Shown here: positions 17,864 to 25,870 of the stretch, one piece after another
Layout: each line of letters starts with the position of its first letter
Numbering within the stretch: position 1 is the stretch's first letter
NCBI GenBank assembly: GCA_963777895.1
Contig: CAVZSF010000004.1
Location: 310,001 to 374,000, forward strand
Source: UBA2241 sp963777895
Lineage (GTDB): Bacteria > Actinomycetota > Thermoleophilia > UBA2241
Direction: 5' to 3'
DNA length: 64,000 nt
Position numbers and translations under genes: made by a program
The notes under the pieces: generated by a model
The model's database searches: none
The model's input: only the letters and a program-made list of their open reading frames with translations
Told to the model about the DNA's origin: nothing

Positions 17864-19027
17864 TCACCACACGTTCTCGAGTATCGCGAGCAGCTGCGCC
17901 GCGCTCGCCTCGCGCGGGTTGCCAGACTCGGGCGCGACTTCGGCCGCCGCAGCCGCCAGGGCCGGGAGGTCGTCCTCGGGCACGCCCAGCTCGCGCAGCG
18001 TCGCGGGCAGCGGCAGGGCGTCCCGCAGGCGCCGGGCGGCCAGGGCCGCGGCGAGGGCCGCTTCGTCGGGGGTGAGGCCGGAGACATGGACCCCGAGCGC
18101 CTCCGCGACCTGCGCGAGCTTGTCCGGGACGGAGGGCGCGTTGAAGCTCATGACCTCGGGCAGCACCAGGGCGTTCGCGGTCCCGTGAGGCGCGCGATAG
18201 AAACCGCCCAGCGACTCGGCCAGGCTGTGTGCGATGCCGCAGGACGAGTTCGAGAAAGCGACACCGGCGAGGAAGCTCGCGAGCAACAGATCATGACGCG
18301 CCGGCAGGCCGTCGCCGGCGGCCACCGCCGCCGGCAGGGCCGGCGCGATGAGCCGTATCGCGGCGAGCGCGAGGGCGTCGGTCGCCGGGTTGGCGAACGT
18401 GGAGACGAACGCCTCGATGGCGTGCGTGAGGGCGTCCATGCCGCTGCCCGCCGTCGGCCCGGGCGGCAGCGATGCGGTGAGGGTGGCGTCCAGGATGACC
18501 ACGTCCGCGATGAGGCGCGGGTCGAACACGCCATTCTTGTAGCGTCGCGCCGGGTCGACGAAGACCGCCCAGCCCGTCGCCTCACTGCCGGTACCCGCCG
18601 TTGTGGGCAGGCAGACGTGCGGAAGCAGCGCCTCGATGGGCCGCGGGTCCTCGGCGCCGTCCTCGTAGTCGGTGACGGCGCCTCCGTTGAGGGCGACCAC
18701 CATGGCGGCCTTGGCCGTGTCGATCACGCTGCCGCCGCCCAGCGAGACGATGAGGTCGACGGGTGCGGCTTCGGCGAGCGTCGCCACGGCGGCGCCGATG
18801 ACGTCGATGGTGGGCTCGGGCTCGACGTCGGCGAAGACCACGGCCTCGGCGCCGGCGGCGTCGAGCTCCGTGAGCAGGCGCTCGAGCAGCCCGGCGCCGA
18901 GTACGCCCTGGTCGCAGACCACGAAGGCGCGTGCGGCGCCGCAGGACGCGACGGCCTCGCGGCAGCGCTCCAGCTCACCTGGACCGACGTGGGTGGTCGC
19001 GGGCAGACGAAGGTCGAAGGCGTTCAC
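17864..19027 (-). CDS. Iron-containing (group III) alcohol dehydrogenase
   Basis: The 387-residue protein carries the NAD-binding GGGSVIDTAK motif near residue 95 and the metal-site signature with histidines in SCGIAHSLAESLGGFYRAPHG, followed by HGTANALVLP. It reduces aldehydes or oxidises alcohols, with unknown substrate. GTG 19027 was chosen as the frame upstream lacks family similarity. It is divergent from the citrate-branch cluster, separated by 226 bases. Confidence 0.9.
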   Translation of the reverse strand: MNAFDLRLPATTHVGPGELERCREAVASCGAARAFVVCDQGVLGAGLLERLLTELDAAGAEAVVFADVEPEPTIDVIGAAVATLAEAAPVDLIVSLGGGSVIDTAKAAMVVALNGGAVTDYEDGAEDPRPIEALLPHVCLPTTAGTGSEATGWAVFVDPARRYKNGVFDPRLIADVVILDATLTASLPPGPTAGSGMDALTHAIEAFVSTFANPATDALALAAIRLIAPALPAAVAAGDGLPARHDLLLASFLAGVAFSNSSCGIAHSLAESLGGFYRAPHGTANALVLPEVMSFNAPSVPDKLAQVAEALGVHVSGLTPDEAALAAALAARRLRDALPLPATLRELGVPEDDLPALAAAAAEVAPESGNPREASAAQLLAILENVW

Positions 19028-19183
19028 GCGCGGAGCATAGCCGTCCCGTCCGCGCCTGTCAGCAGGGACCGCGGCGCCTCGGCGCCACGGTGTTTTCTTG
19101 CCAGCCCTCGCGAGCCTGTGGAACAATGCCTGTGTGTTCACGCCGCGCAGGCGCAGCGCCGGCATCGCGGCTTCTCTCACAAC

Positions 19184-19203
19184 CGATGTATCTTCATGCA
19201 TCG
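19184..19203. promoter_or_regulatory. Imperfect inverted repeat before the citrate-branch cluster
   Basis: CGATGTAT and ATGCATCG form an 8-bp inverted repeat with one mismatch around a 4-base spacer, 51 bases before the synthase start and between the divergent genes. It is a candidate operator only. Confidence 0.3.
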
Positions 19204-19253
19204 TCGCCCCCGACCGATGAGACGGCGAGTCAGCCACCGAGAGGGTTGAGACA

Positions 19254-20501
19254 GTGACCAGCGACCTTGACAGCTTCGTCATCGAGACGACCCGCCGGCC
19301 GGCCGAGCCGTCGGTCTACGTGGACGACACCACGCTGCGCGACGGCGAGCAGACGGCCGGCGTCGTGTTCTCGAACCACGAGAAGATCCGCATCGCCAAG
19401 CTCCTCGACGAAGTCGGGGTCCACCAGATCGAGGTGGGCATCCCCGCGATGGGCGGGGACGAGAAGACCACGATCGCGCAGATCGTCGACCTCGGCCTGG
19501 ACGCGTCCATCCTCGCGTGGAACCGGGCTGTGCTCGGGGACGTGAAGCACTCCGTGGAGTGTGGCGTCGACGCCGTCGCGATCTCGATGTCCGCCTCGGA
19601 CATCCACATCGAGCACAAGCTGAAGAAGTCGCGCCAGTGGGTGCTCGACCAGATCAAGCAGTGCGTCGCCTTCGCCAAGGAGCGGGAACTGTACGTGTCC
19701 GTCAACGCCGAGGACGCCTCGCGGTCCGACCTCGAGTTCCTGCTGCGCTTCGGCATGGCCGCCAAGGAAGAGGGCGCCGACCGGCTGCGTTTCTGCGACA
19801 CGCTCGGCATCCTCGACCCCTTCGACACCTACAACGTCATCACTTTCCTCATCCGCCAGGGGCTGACCATCGAGATGCACACCCACAACGACTTCGGCAT
19901 GGCGACGGCCAACGCGCTCGCCGGCATCAAGGCGGGTGCGACCTACGTGAACACGACCGTGAACGGCCTCGGCGAGCGCGCCGGCAACGCCGCCCTCGAA
20001 GAGGTCGTCATGGCGCTCAAGTACCTCGGCAAGGTCGACCTTGGGCTGCATACGAGCCGCTTCCGGGAGCTCAGCGAGTACGTCGCCGCGGCCTCGGCGC
20101 GCACGATCCCGGTCTGGAAGTCGATCGTCGGCACGAACGTGTTCGCCCACGAGTCCGGCATCCACGCCGACGGCGTCATCAAGAACCCGATCAATTACGA
20201 GGCGTTCTCGCCCGAGGACGTGGGCCTGGAGCGTCAGATCGTGGTGGGCAAGCACTCCGGCTCGCGCACCATCTACCGGAAGTTCCAGGAGTTCGGCATC
20301 GAGCTCACGCCGGCGGACTGCGACGGCGTGCTCGAGCTGGTGCGCAAGACCGCCGTCGAGCTCAAGCGGGCGCTCTTCGACAAGGAGCTGATGTACATCT
20401 ACCAGGACTACCTGGGCAGGCTGGGCGACGCGGTGCCGGTCGGCAGCGCGGCGGCGGGCGGAGGCCGTGCTCCGAAGCGGCGCGACGCCGCGGAGTCGTG
20501 A
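19254..20501 (+). CDS. Homocitrate synthase / Re-citrate synthase-like protein
   Basis: The 415-residue protein belongs to the LeuA/NifV family that condenses acetyl-CoA with a 2-oxoacid. Catalytic elements are TTLRDGEQTAGVVF near residue 25-40, HTHNDFGMATANA near 210, and TTVNGLGERAGNAALEE. The downstream FAHESGIHADGV and GKHSGSRT blocks match homocitrate synthases. It lacks the long allosteric domain of LeuA. The downstream genes encode an aconitase-like pair and a dehydrogenase that looks like NAD-isocitrate dehydrogenase, so the product may be citrate, as for Re-citrate synthases that belong to the same family. Homocitrate is the alternative. Confidence 0.82.
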   Translation: MTSDLDSFVIETTRRPAEPSVYVDDTTLRDGEQTAGVVFSNHEKIRIAKLLDEVGVHQIEVGIPAMGGDEKTTIAQIVDLGLDASILAWNRAVLGDVKHSVECGVDAVAISMSASDIHIEHKLKKSRQWVLDQIKQCVAFAKERELYVSVNAEDASRSDLEFLLRFGMAAKEEGADRLRFCDTLGILDPFDTYNVITFLIRQGLTIEMHTHNDFGMATANALAGIKAGATYVNTTVNGLGERAGNAALEEVVMALKYLGKVDLGLHTSRFRELSEYVAAASARTIPVWKSIVGTNVFAHESGIHADGVIKNPINYEAFSPEDVGLERQIVVGKHSGSRTIYRKFQEFGIELTPADCDGVLELVRKTAVELKRALFDKELMYIYQDYLGRLGDAVPVGSAAAGGGRAPKRRDAAES

Positions 20502-20502
20502 G

Positions 20503-21768
20503 GTGAGAGGCCTGACGCTCGCCGAACGGCTGCTCGCGGCGCACGCCGGCCTCGACGCGGTCGTCCCCGGGCAGATCATCGTCGCCGACGTCGACGTGGC
20601 GATCGCGCAGGACGGCACGGGCCCCCTCGCCATCCAGCAGATGGGTGAGCTCGGCGCCGAGCGCGTGAAGGCGCCGGCCTGCGTGTTCTTCATCGACCAC
20701 ACCGCGCCGGCGCCGCGCAGCGAGCTCGCCAACGCGCAGCAGACCATCCGGAGCTTCTGCCAGACGTCGGGAGCGATCCTCTCCGACATCGAGATGGGCA
20801 TCTGCCACCAGCGCGTGGCCGAGGCATACGCCAGGCCCGGCGACCTCGTGATCGGCGCCGACTCGCACACGTGCACGGCGGGCGCCCTGGGCGCCTTCGC
20901 GACCGGGATGGGCTCGACCGACGTGGCGGTGGGCATGGCGAGCGGCAAGACCTGGCTGCGTGTCCCCGAGACGATCCGGGTGGTCGTCGACGGCGAGCTG
21001 CCGGCCGGGGTCTTCGCCAAGGACCTCATGCTGACCGTGATCGGCACGCTGGGCGCCGACGGCGCCACGTACAAGGCGCTGGAGTTCGGCGGGCCGGCCA
21101 TCGACGACCTCGGGATGGCGGGCCGGCTGACGCTGGCCAACATGGCGGTGGAGGCGGGCGCGAAGGCCGGTCTGATCGCCAGTGACGCGACGACGCGCGC
21201 CTACCTGGCGGATCAGGGGCGCGAGGGGGACTGGCGTCCGCTCGCCCCCGATGCCGGCGCCGTCTACGAGAGCGTCCTGTCCATCGATGCGACGACCGTC
21301 GTGCCGACGGTCGCGCGGCCCCACACCGTCGACAACACGGCGCCGGCCGCCGGGCTGGGCGACGTCAGGGTCGACCAGGTCTTCATCGGCACCTGCACGA
21401 ACTCCCGGCTCGAAGACCTGCGCGCCGCCGCCGCCGTGCTGCGCGGCCGGCGCCGCGCCGCACACACGCGGCTGATCGTGACGCCGGCCTCTCAGGCGGT
21501 CGCGCGCGCCGCCGCCCGCGAGGGCCTCTTCGAGATCTTCTGGGAGGCCGGCGCCGTCGTGACCAATCCGGGTTGCGGCCCCTGCGTCGGCATCCACGAG
21601 GGCATTCCCGGCGACGGCGACGTGTGCGTGACTACGCAGAACCGCAACTTCAAGGGACGCATGGGGAACCCCGAGGCGTCCATCTACCTCGCGTCGCCGG
21701 CGACGGCGGCGGCCGCCGCCGTCGCCGGCGTGATCGTCGACCCCCGCGAGCTTCCCGAGAGGAGCTAG
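20503..21768 (+). CDS. Aconitase/isopropylmalate-isomerase family, large subunit
   Basis: The 421-residue protein is a LeuC/AksD-like [4Fe-4S] hydro-lyase. The cluster cysteines lie in FIGTCTNSR near residue 300 and in NPGCGPCVG near 355. GADSHTCTAGALGAFATGMGS is the substrate-site signature. GTG 20503 follows two bases after the synthase stop, with GGAG-type bases upstream. In this operon it likely isomerises citrate via cis-aconitate to isocitrate, or homocitrate to homoisocitrate. The small subunit is encoded separately downstream with a cyclophilin gene between. Confidence 0.87.
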   Translation: MRGLTLAERLLAAHAGLDAVVPGQIIVADVDVAIAQDGTGPLAIQQMGELGAERVKAPACVFFIDHTAPAPRSELANAQQTIRSFCQTSGAILSDIEMGICHQRVAEAYARPGDLVIGADSHTCTAGALGAFATGMGSTDVAVGMASGKTWLRVPETIRVVVDGELPAGVFAKDLMLTVIGTLGADGATYKALEFGGPAIDDLGMAGRLTLANMAVEAGAKAGLIASDATTRAYLADQGREGDWRPLAPDAGAVYESVLSIDATTVVPTVARPHTVDNTAPAAGLGDVRVDQVFIGTCTNSRLEDLRAAAAVLRGRRRAAHTRLIVTPASQAVARAAAREGLFEIFWEAGAVVTNPGCGPCVGIHEGIPGDGDVCVTTQNRNFKGRMGNPEASIYLASPATAAAAAVAGVIVDPRELPERS

Positions 21769-21770
21769 CC

Positions 21771-22292
21771 ATGGCCAAGCAGTATCCGGCACCGCCGCAG
21801 ATGACCATCGACTCTTCGAGGCGGTACACAGCGACCATCTCGACCGACCTCGGCGATATCGTCCTCGAGCTGTTCGCCGACCGCGCCCCGCACACCGTCA
21901 ACAACTTCGTCACCCTGGCGCGCGACGGCTTCTACGACGGCTGCACCTTCCACCGCGTGATCAAGGGCTTCATGGCGCAGGGCGGCGATCCGACGGGCAC
22001 GGGCCGGGGCGGCCCCGGCTACCGTTTTCAGGACGAGTTCGACCCGCGCCTCAAGCACGACGAGCCGGGGACGCTCTCGATGGCGAACGCGGGACCAGGC
22101 ACGAATGGCTCCCAGTTCTTCATCACGTACGCGGCGACTCCTCACCTCGACGGCCGGCACACCGTGTTCGGCAAGGTCGTGGGAGGGATGGATGTGGTGG
22201 AGGCGATCCCCGAGCGGGATCCCTCGATCGCACGCGAGCCCGGCCTGGCGATGAAGCGGGTCACCATCGTGGAGGAGGAGTGGGCCCTGTGA
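21771..22292 (+). CDS. Peptidyl-prolyl cis-trans isomerase, cyclophilin type
   Basis: The 173-residue cytoplasmic cyclophilin (no signal peptide) accelerates proline isomerisation in protein folding. The active-site block FHRVIKGFMAQGGDPTGTG and the later SMANAGPGTNGSQFFI are intact. It begins three bases after the large subunit TAG, with GAGAGGAG as ribosome site. It overlaps the small-subunit start, so it is a true member of the operon rather than a neighbour. The reason for placing it between two subunits of one enzyme is unknown. Confidence 0.95.
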   Translation: MAKQYPAPPQMTIDSSRRYTATISTDLGDIVLELFADRAPHTVNNFVTLARDGFYDGCTFHRVIKGFMAQGGDPTGTGRGGPGYRFQDEFDPRLKHDEPGTLSMANAGPGTNGSQFFITYAATPHLDGRHTVFGKVVGGMDVVEAIPERDPSIAREPGLAMKRVTIVEEEWAL

Positions 22293-22852
22293 CGGGAGCG
22301 GACCCCGTGACGGCCGGCGATGCCGGAGCGGCCGGCGCCGCCGGAGGCGTTCTCGCCGGCCGCGCCTGGACCTTCGGCGACGACATCTCGACCGACCACA
22401 TCGCTCCCGGCCGGCTCTTCCACCTGCGCACCGACCTGCCCGCCTTCGCGAAACACGTGATGGAGGACGCCCGCCCCGAGTTCGCCGGCGCCATGGCGCC
22501 GGGCGACTTCATCGTGGGCGGGCGCAACTTCGGACTGGGCTCGAGCCGCGAGCACGCGCCCCGCATCATCAAGCTCGCCGGCGTCGGCGCCGTGCTCGCG
22601 CAGTCGTTCGCCCGCATCTTCTTCCGCAACTCGATCAACGTCGGCCTGCCCGTGCTGCAGTGCGACACGAGCGGCATCGCTGAGGGCGACCGCCTCGAGG
22701 TCGACCTGACCGCCGGCGCGGTCAGGGACCTCACCACCGGCGCGGTCATCCCCTTCGTGCCCCTGCCCCCGGTGATGGTCACCATCCTCGGAGACGGCGG
22801 TTTGGTCGCCCACGTGAAGAAGCACGGTGGCTTCGCGCTGCCCGAAGGCTGA
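22289..22852 (+). CDS. Aconitase/isopropylmalate-isomerase family, small subunit
   Basis: The 187-residue swivel-domain protein has FGDDISTDHIAPGR, where LeuD-type proteins bind substrate, and the NFGLGSSREHAPRIIK block. It pairs with the large subunit at 20503. GTG 22289 overlaps the cyclophilin stop (GTGA) with GGAGGAG ten bases upstream; another GTG at 22280 is too close to that site. The protein starts with a short Ala/Gly-rich lead before the conserved domain. Confidence 0.87.
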   Translation: MTGADPVTAGDAGAAGAAGGVLAGRAWTFGDDISTDHIAPGRLFHLRTDLPAFAKHVMEDARPEFAGAMAPGDFIVGGRNFGLGSSREHAPRIIKLAGVGAVLAQSFARIFFRNSINVGLPVLQCDTSGIAEGDRLEVDLTAGAVRDLTTGAVIPFVPLPPVMVTILGDGGLVAHVKKHGGFALPEG

Positions 22853-22918
22853 GGCGGCTTCGGGCGGGACGCCAACGACCGGGCGGCCAAGGCAGATGCC
22901 GTCCGCAAGGAGACAGGC

Positions 22919-23923
22919 ATGACGCACACTGTGACCCTGATCCCCGGTGACGGCACCGGACCGGAGCTCGCCCAGGCGCTCGAGACGGTGATCGCCGCGA
23001 CCGGCGTGCCGATCGAATGGGAGCGTCAGGACGCCGGCGTCGACGTCATGGAGCGCTACGGCACGCCGCTTCCCGAGCATGTGCTGGAGTCCGTGCGCCG
23101 CAACAAGGTCGCCATCAAGGGTCCTATCACCACCCCGATCGGCACCGGCTTCCGCAGTGTCAATGTGGCGCTGCGCAAGGAGCTCGACCTCTACGCCTGC
23201 CTGCGGCCGGCGAAGACCATGACGGGCGTGCGCAGCCGCTATGACGACATCGACATCGTGGTCGTGCGCGAGAACACCGAGGACCTCTACGCCGGCATCG
23301 AGCACATGGTCGGGCCGGATGCGGCCGAGAGCATCAAGATCATCACGCGGCGCGGCAGCGAGCGCATCGCGCGCTTCGCCTTCGAGTACGCGCGCACGCG
23401 CGGGCGCCGCAAGGTCACTGCGGTGCACAAGGCCAACATCATGAAGTGCACCGACGGACTCTTCCTGCAGGTGGCCCGCGACGTCGCCGAGCGCTACCCC
23501 GACATCGAGTTCGAGGACCGCATCGTCGACAACATGTGCATGCAGCTCGTGCAGAAGCCGGAGCTCTACGACGTCCTTGTGCTGCCCAACCTCTACGGCG
23601 ACATCGTGAGCGACCTGTGCGCCGGGCTGGTCGGCGGTCTCGGTGTCGCGCCGGGCGCCAACTTCGGCGACGAGATCGCCGTCTTCGAGCCGGTGCACGG
23701 CAGCGCCCCCAAGTATGCCGGGCAGGACAAGGTGGACCCGACCGCTCTGCTGCGCAGCGGCGTGCTGCTGCTCGATCACCTTGGAGAAGCCGATGCGGCG
23801 CGCCGCATGGAGGCTGCCATCGCCGCGGTGATCGCCGAGGGCCGGGACGTGACCTACGACCTTGGCGGCCGGGCCGGCACGCAGGCGATGGCGCGGGCCG
23901 TCGCCGCCCGCATCGAAGCCTGA
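22919..23923 (+). CDS. NAD-type isocitrate/homoisocitrate dehydrogenase family protein
   Basis: The 334-residue beta-decarboxylating dehydrogenase has IPGDGTGPE at the start, the substrate loop GFRSVNVALRKELDLYACLRP, ENTEDLYAGIEH, and NLYGDIVSDLCAGLVGGLG. The Ser and Asn of the substrate loop are those of isocitrate-specific enzymes, while isopropylmalate dehydrogenases differ there, so oxidation of isocitrate to 2-oxoglutarate is the best reading. This would complete an oxidative citrate branch for glutamate. Homoisocitrate remains possible. AAGGAG precedes the ATG. Confidence 0.85.
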   Translation: MTHTVTLIPGDGTGPELAQALETVIAATGVPIEWERQDAGVDVMERYGTPLPEHVLESVRRNKVAIKGPITTPIGTGFRSVNVALRKELDLYACLRPAKTMTGVRSRYDDIDIVVVRENTEDLYAGIEHMVGPDAAESIKIITRRGSERIARFAFEYARTRGRRKVTAVHKANIMKCTDGLFLQVARDVAERYPDIEFEDRIVDNMCMQLVQKPELYDVLVLPNLYGDIVSDLCAGLVGGLGVAPGANFGDEIAVFEPVHGSAPKYAGQDKVDPTALLRSGVLLLDHLGEADAARRMEAAIAAVIAEGRDVTYDLGGRAGTQAMARAVAARIEA

Positions 23924-23932
23924 GTCCGCGGG

Positions 23933-23960
23933 GCGGCCGGCCGCGGATGCGGCCGGCCGC
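23933..23960 (+). terminator. Hairpin between the dehydrogenase and DUF3467 genes
   Basis: Two GCGGCCGGCCGC arms with loop GGAT lie ten bases after the dehydrogenase stop. There is no T-tract, and the ribosome site of the next gene follows at once, so it may weaken or separate transcription. Confidence 0.45.
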
Positions 23961-23979
23961 AAGAAGGGGAGGCGCCAGT

Positions 23980-24270
23980 ATGGCAACCGACAACGAGCGT
24001 CACATCAACCTGCACGCCACGCCCGAGATGATGGCGGGCGTCTACGCCAACTTCGCGAACGTGAGCCACTCCGACTACGAGTTCTCCATCACCTTCGTCC
24101 GGCTCGACCACGAGACGACAGAGGGTGAGCAGGTCCAGGGAGTGGTGGTCTCGCGCGTGAACATGTCGCCGCGCTTCTTCAAGGAGCTGCTCGAGGCCAT
24201 GACGGACAACTACTCCAAGTGGAGCGCGGCCGAGAGCATCAAGAACCTCCCCGAGGCGCCAGACCACTGA
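23980..24270 (+). CDS. DUF3467-family small protein
   Basis: The 96-residue protein matches the DUF3467 layout: an opening beta segment, then MMAGVYANFANVSHSDYEF, a variable loop, and a closing MSPRFFKELLEAMTDNYSKW helix. These proteins are widespread, small, and of unknown function, often linked to adaptive or host-related loci. GGGGAGG precedes the ATG. The 199 bases after it (24271-24469) hold no gene and must contain the promoter of the transport gene. Confidence 0.8.
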   Translation: MATDNERHINLHATPEMMAGVYANFANVSHSDYEFSITFVRLDHETTEGEQVQGVVVSRVNMSPRFFKELLEAMTDNYSKWSAAESIKNLPEAPDH

Positions 24271-24469
24271 GGGACGACTGCCGGCCGGCCGCATTCTGCA
24301 CGCCGGCAGCAGCCCTGCACGTCGCCCGACCTGGTCTGACCGTTCAGTCTTGTTTGCGCGGCGCCCTCCACGTAGCATCACGGCGACGCGAGCCTCTCCC
24401 GGCGCGTCCCATGGAGGCATGTTCGGCCGCTCGGCCGTGTCCCGTCCATGACCAGGGGAAAGGGGAGAG

Positions 24470-25627
24470 ATGAGCGAACTCGAGCGTCTCATCGAACAGG
24501 TGCGCGAGGGTCGCCTGAACCGCCGGCAGTTCGTGGGGAGAGCCCTTGGGCTTGGCCTCTCGCTGTCGGGAGCCGGCGCGTTGCTGGCGGCGTGCGGTGG
24601 CGACGAGACCGCGTCCGACGGGGGTTCGCCTGCTCCCATGGCCACCACCCTCCCGGAGTCGATCACCTTCTTCAACTGGGCCGACTACCTCGACCCCGAC
24701 CTCAAGAAGAAGTTCGAGTCTGAGACCGGCATCAAGGTCAAGGAGACCTTCTTCGACACGAACGACGACCTGCTCGCGAAGATGAAGGCGGGGGCGAGCG
24801 GCTACGACGTGATCTGCCCCGGCGGCTACATCGTCTCGATCATGCAGAAGTCGGGGATGCTGCAGGCCCTCGACATGAGCCTCATCCCGAGTTTCAGCGG
24901 GATCCTCCCGGCCCTTCAGAAGCCGATCTTCGACGACCCGGCGAACCAGGGCGGCGCGAAATACTCGGTGCCGTACATGTTCGGCAACGCCGGTATCGGG
25001 GTGCGCACCGACAAGGTGAGCGAGCAGATCACCAGTTGGGCCACCATGTGGGACCCGAAGTACAAGGGCGAGCTCACCATGCTGAGCGCCGAGCGGACCA
25101 CGATCGGCCAGGCGCTCAAGTTCATCGGCTACTCGATCAACACCACCGACCAGGCCGAGCTCGACGAAGCCACCAACAAACTGATCGAGCAGAAGCCGTT
25201 GGTGCTCAAGTACGAGGCCTCGGGCCTGCCGAGGGCGATGGCCGAGGGCATACCCCTGGTGAACTGTTACGACGGCGATGCCTCCATCGCCAAGCGCGAT
25301 CTCGGGTCCGATACCATCGGCTATGTCGTGCCCTCGGAGGGCGCGGTCTTCTGGGTCGACAACCTCTCGGTACCCAAGGACGCCCCGAGCCCGTACGGCG
25401 CTCACCTCTTCATCGAGTTCCTGACCAAGCCGGAGAACTCGGCGCAGAACAGCGGCTGGATCGGGTACCAGACCGCGAGCGAGGAGGCGTTCGCCCTCAT
25501 CGATGACGAGATCATCCGGTCGCTGCGGCCTACCGAGGAGCAGTGGGCCGCGGGCGAGATCGTCAACGACCTGGGCGAGTTCAACGCGGCCTATACGGCG
25601 GCGTGGACGGACGTGAAGGCGTCCTGA
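24470..25627 (+). CDS. PotD-like spermidine/putrescine-binding lipoprotein
   Basis: The 385-residue protein is a polyamine-type ABC substrate-binding protein. The N-terminus has a twin-arginine-like NRRQFVGRALG segment, a hydrophobic stretch and a lipobox ending at Cys42 (LLAAC), so it is a predicted Tat-exported lipoprotein. ITFFNWADYLDPD and FFDTNDDLLAKMKAGASGYDVICP are PotD family blocks. ATP-binding and permease genes are not next to it, so it is an orphan here. The link to polyamines fits the aminotransferase at 11028 and decarboxylase at 50328. Confidence 0.88.
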   Translation: MSELERLIEQVREGRLNRRQFVGRALGLGLSLSGAGALLAACGGDETASDGGSPAPMATTLPESITFFNWADYLDPDLKKKFESETGIKVKETFFDTNDDLLAKMKAGASGYDVICPGGYIVSIMQKSGMLQALDMSLIPSFSGILPALQKPIFDDPANQGGAKYSVPYMFGNAGIGVRTDKVSEQITSWATMWDPKYKGELTMLSAERTTIGQALKFIGYSINTTDQAELDEATNKLIEQKPLVLKYEASGLPRAMAEGIPLVNCYDGDASIAKRDLGSDTIGYVVPSEGAVFWVDNLSVPKDAPSPYGAHLFIEFLTKPENSAQNSGWIGYQTASEEAFALIDDEIIRSLRPTEEQWAAGEIVNDLGEFNAAYTAAWTDVKAS

Positions 25628-25669
25628 CCGCGGCGCGCCGGTCGCGGCGCGGCGTCGCGACGTGACGAA

Positions 25670-25705
25670 GGCGGGGGCGGCGGCCTGACGGCCGCCGCCC
25701 CCGCC
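25670..25705 (+). terminator. Rho-independent terminator after the PotD-like gene
   Basis: A 16-bp perfect stem with loop TGAC lies 42 bases after the stop, with a short CTGTT tail. Confidence 0.75.
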
Positions 25706-25749
25706 CTGTTCGCCGACTACCCAGGAGTCTTGCGCGTCTCGAGGCGGAC

Positions 25750-25773
25750 CGTTATTCTCAAGCGCGCATAACG
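25750..25773. promoter_or_regulatory. ModE-type operator before the molybdate permease
   Basis: CGTTAT (25750-25755) and ATAACG (25768-25773) form a perfect inverted repeat with a 12-base spacer. The known ModE box has CGTTAT and ATAACG-type ends at comparable distance. The site is 98 bases before the permease start, and a ModE-like gene follows the permease, so repression by molybdate or tungstate is likely. Confidence 0.65.
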
Positions 25774-25870
25774 CTTGCCATGTCGGGAGGGAGACGAGGT
25801 TGGAGCGGTGATCGGGGAGGCCGGCCCACAGCGGCAGACGTCGTCGACTCGCCCTTCGCGTCCCTCTCGC

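Noticed and set aside
19230..21143. Minus-strand open frame opposite the citrate-branch genes
   Set aside because: No family features; the plus-strand genes carry catalytic motifs.
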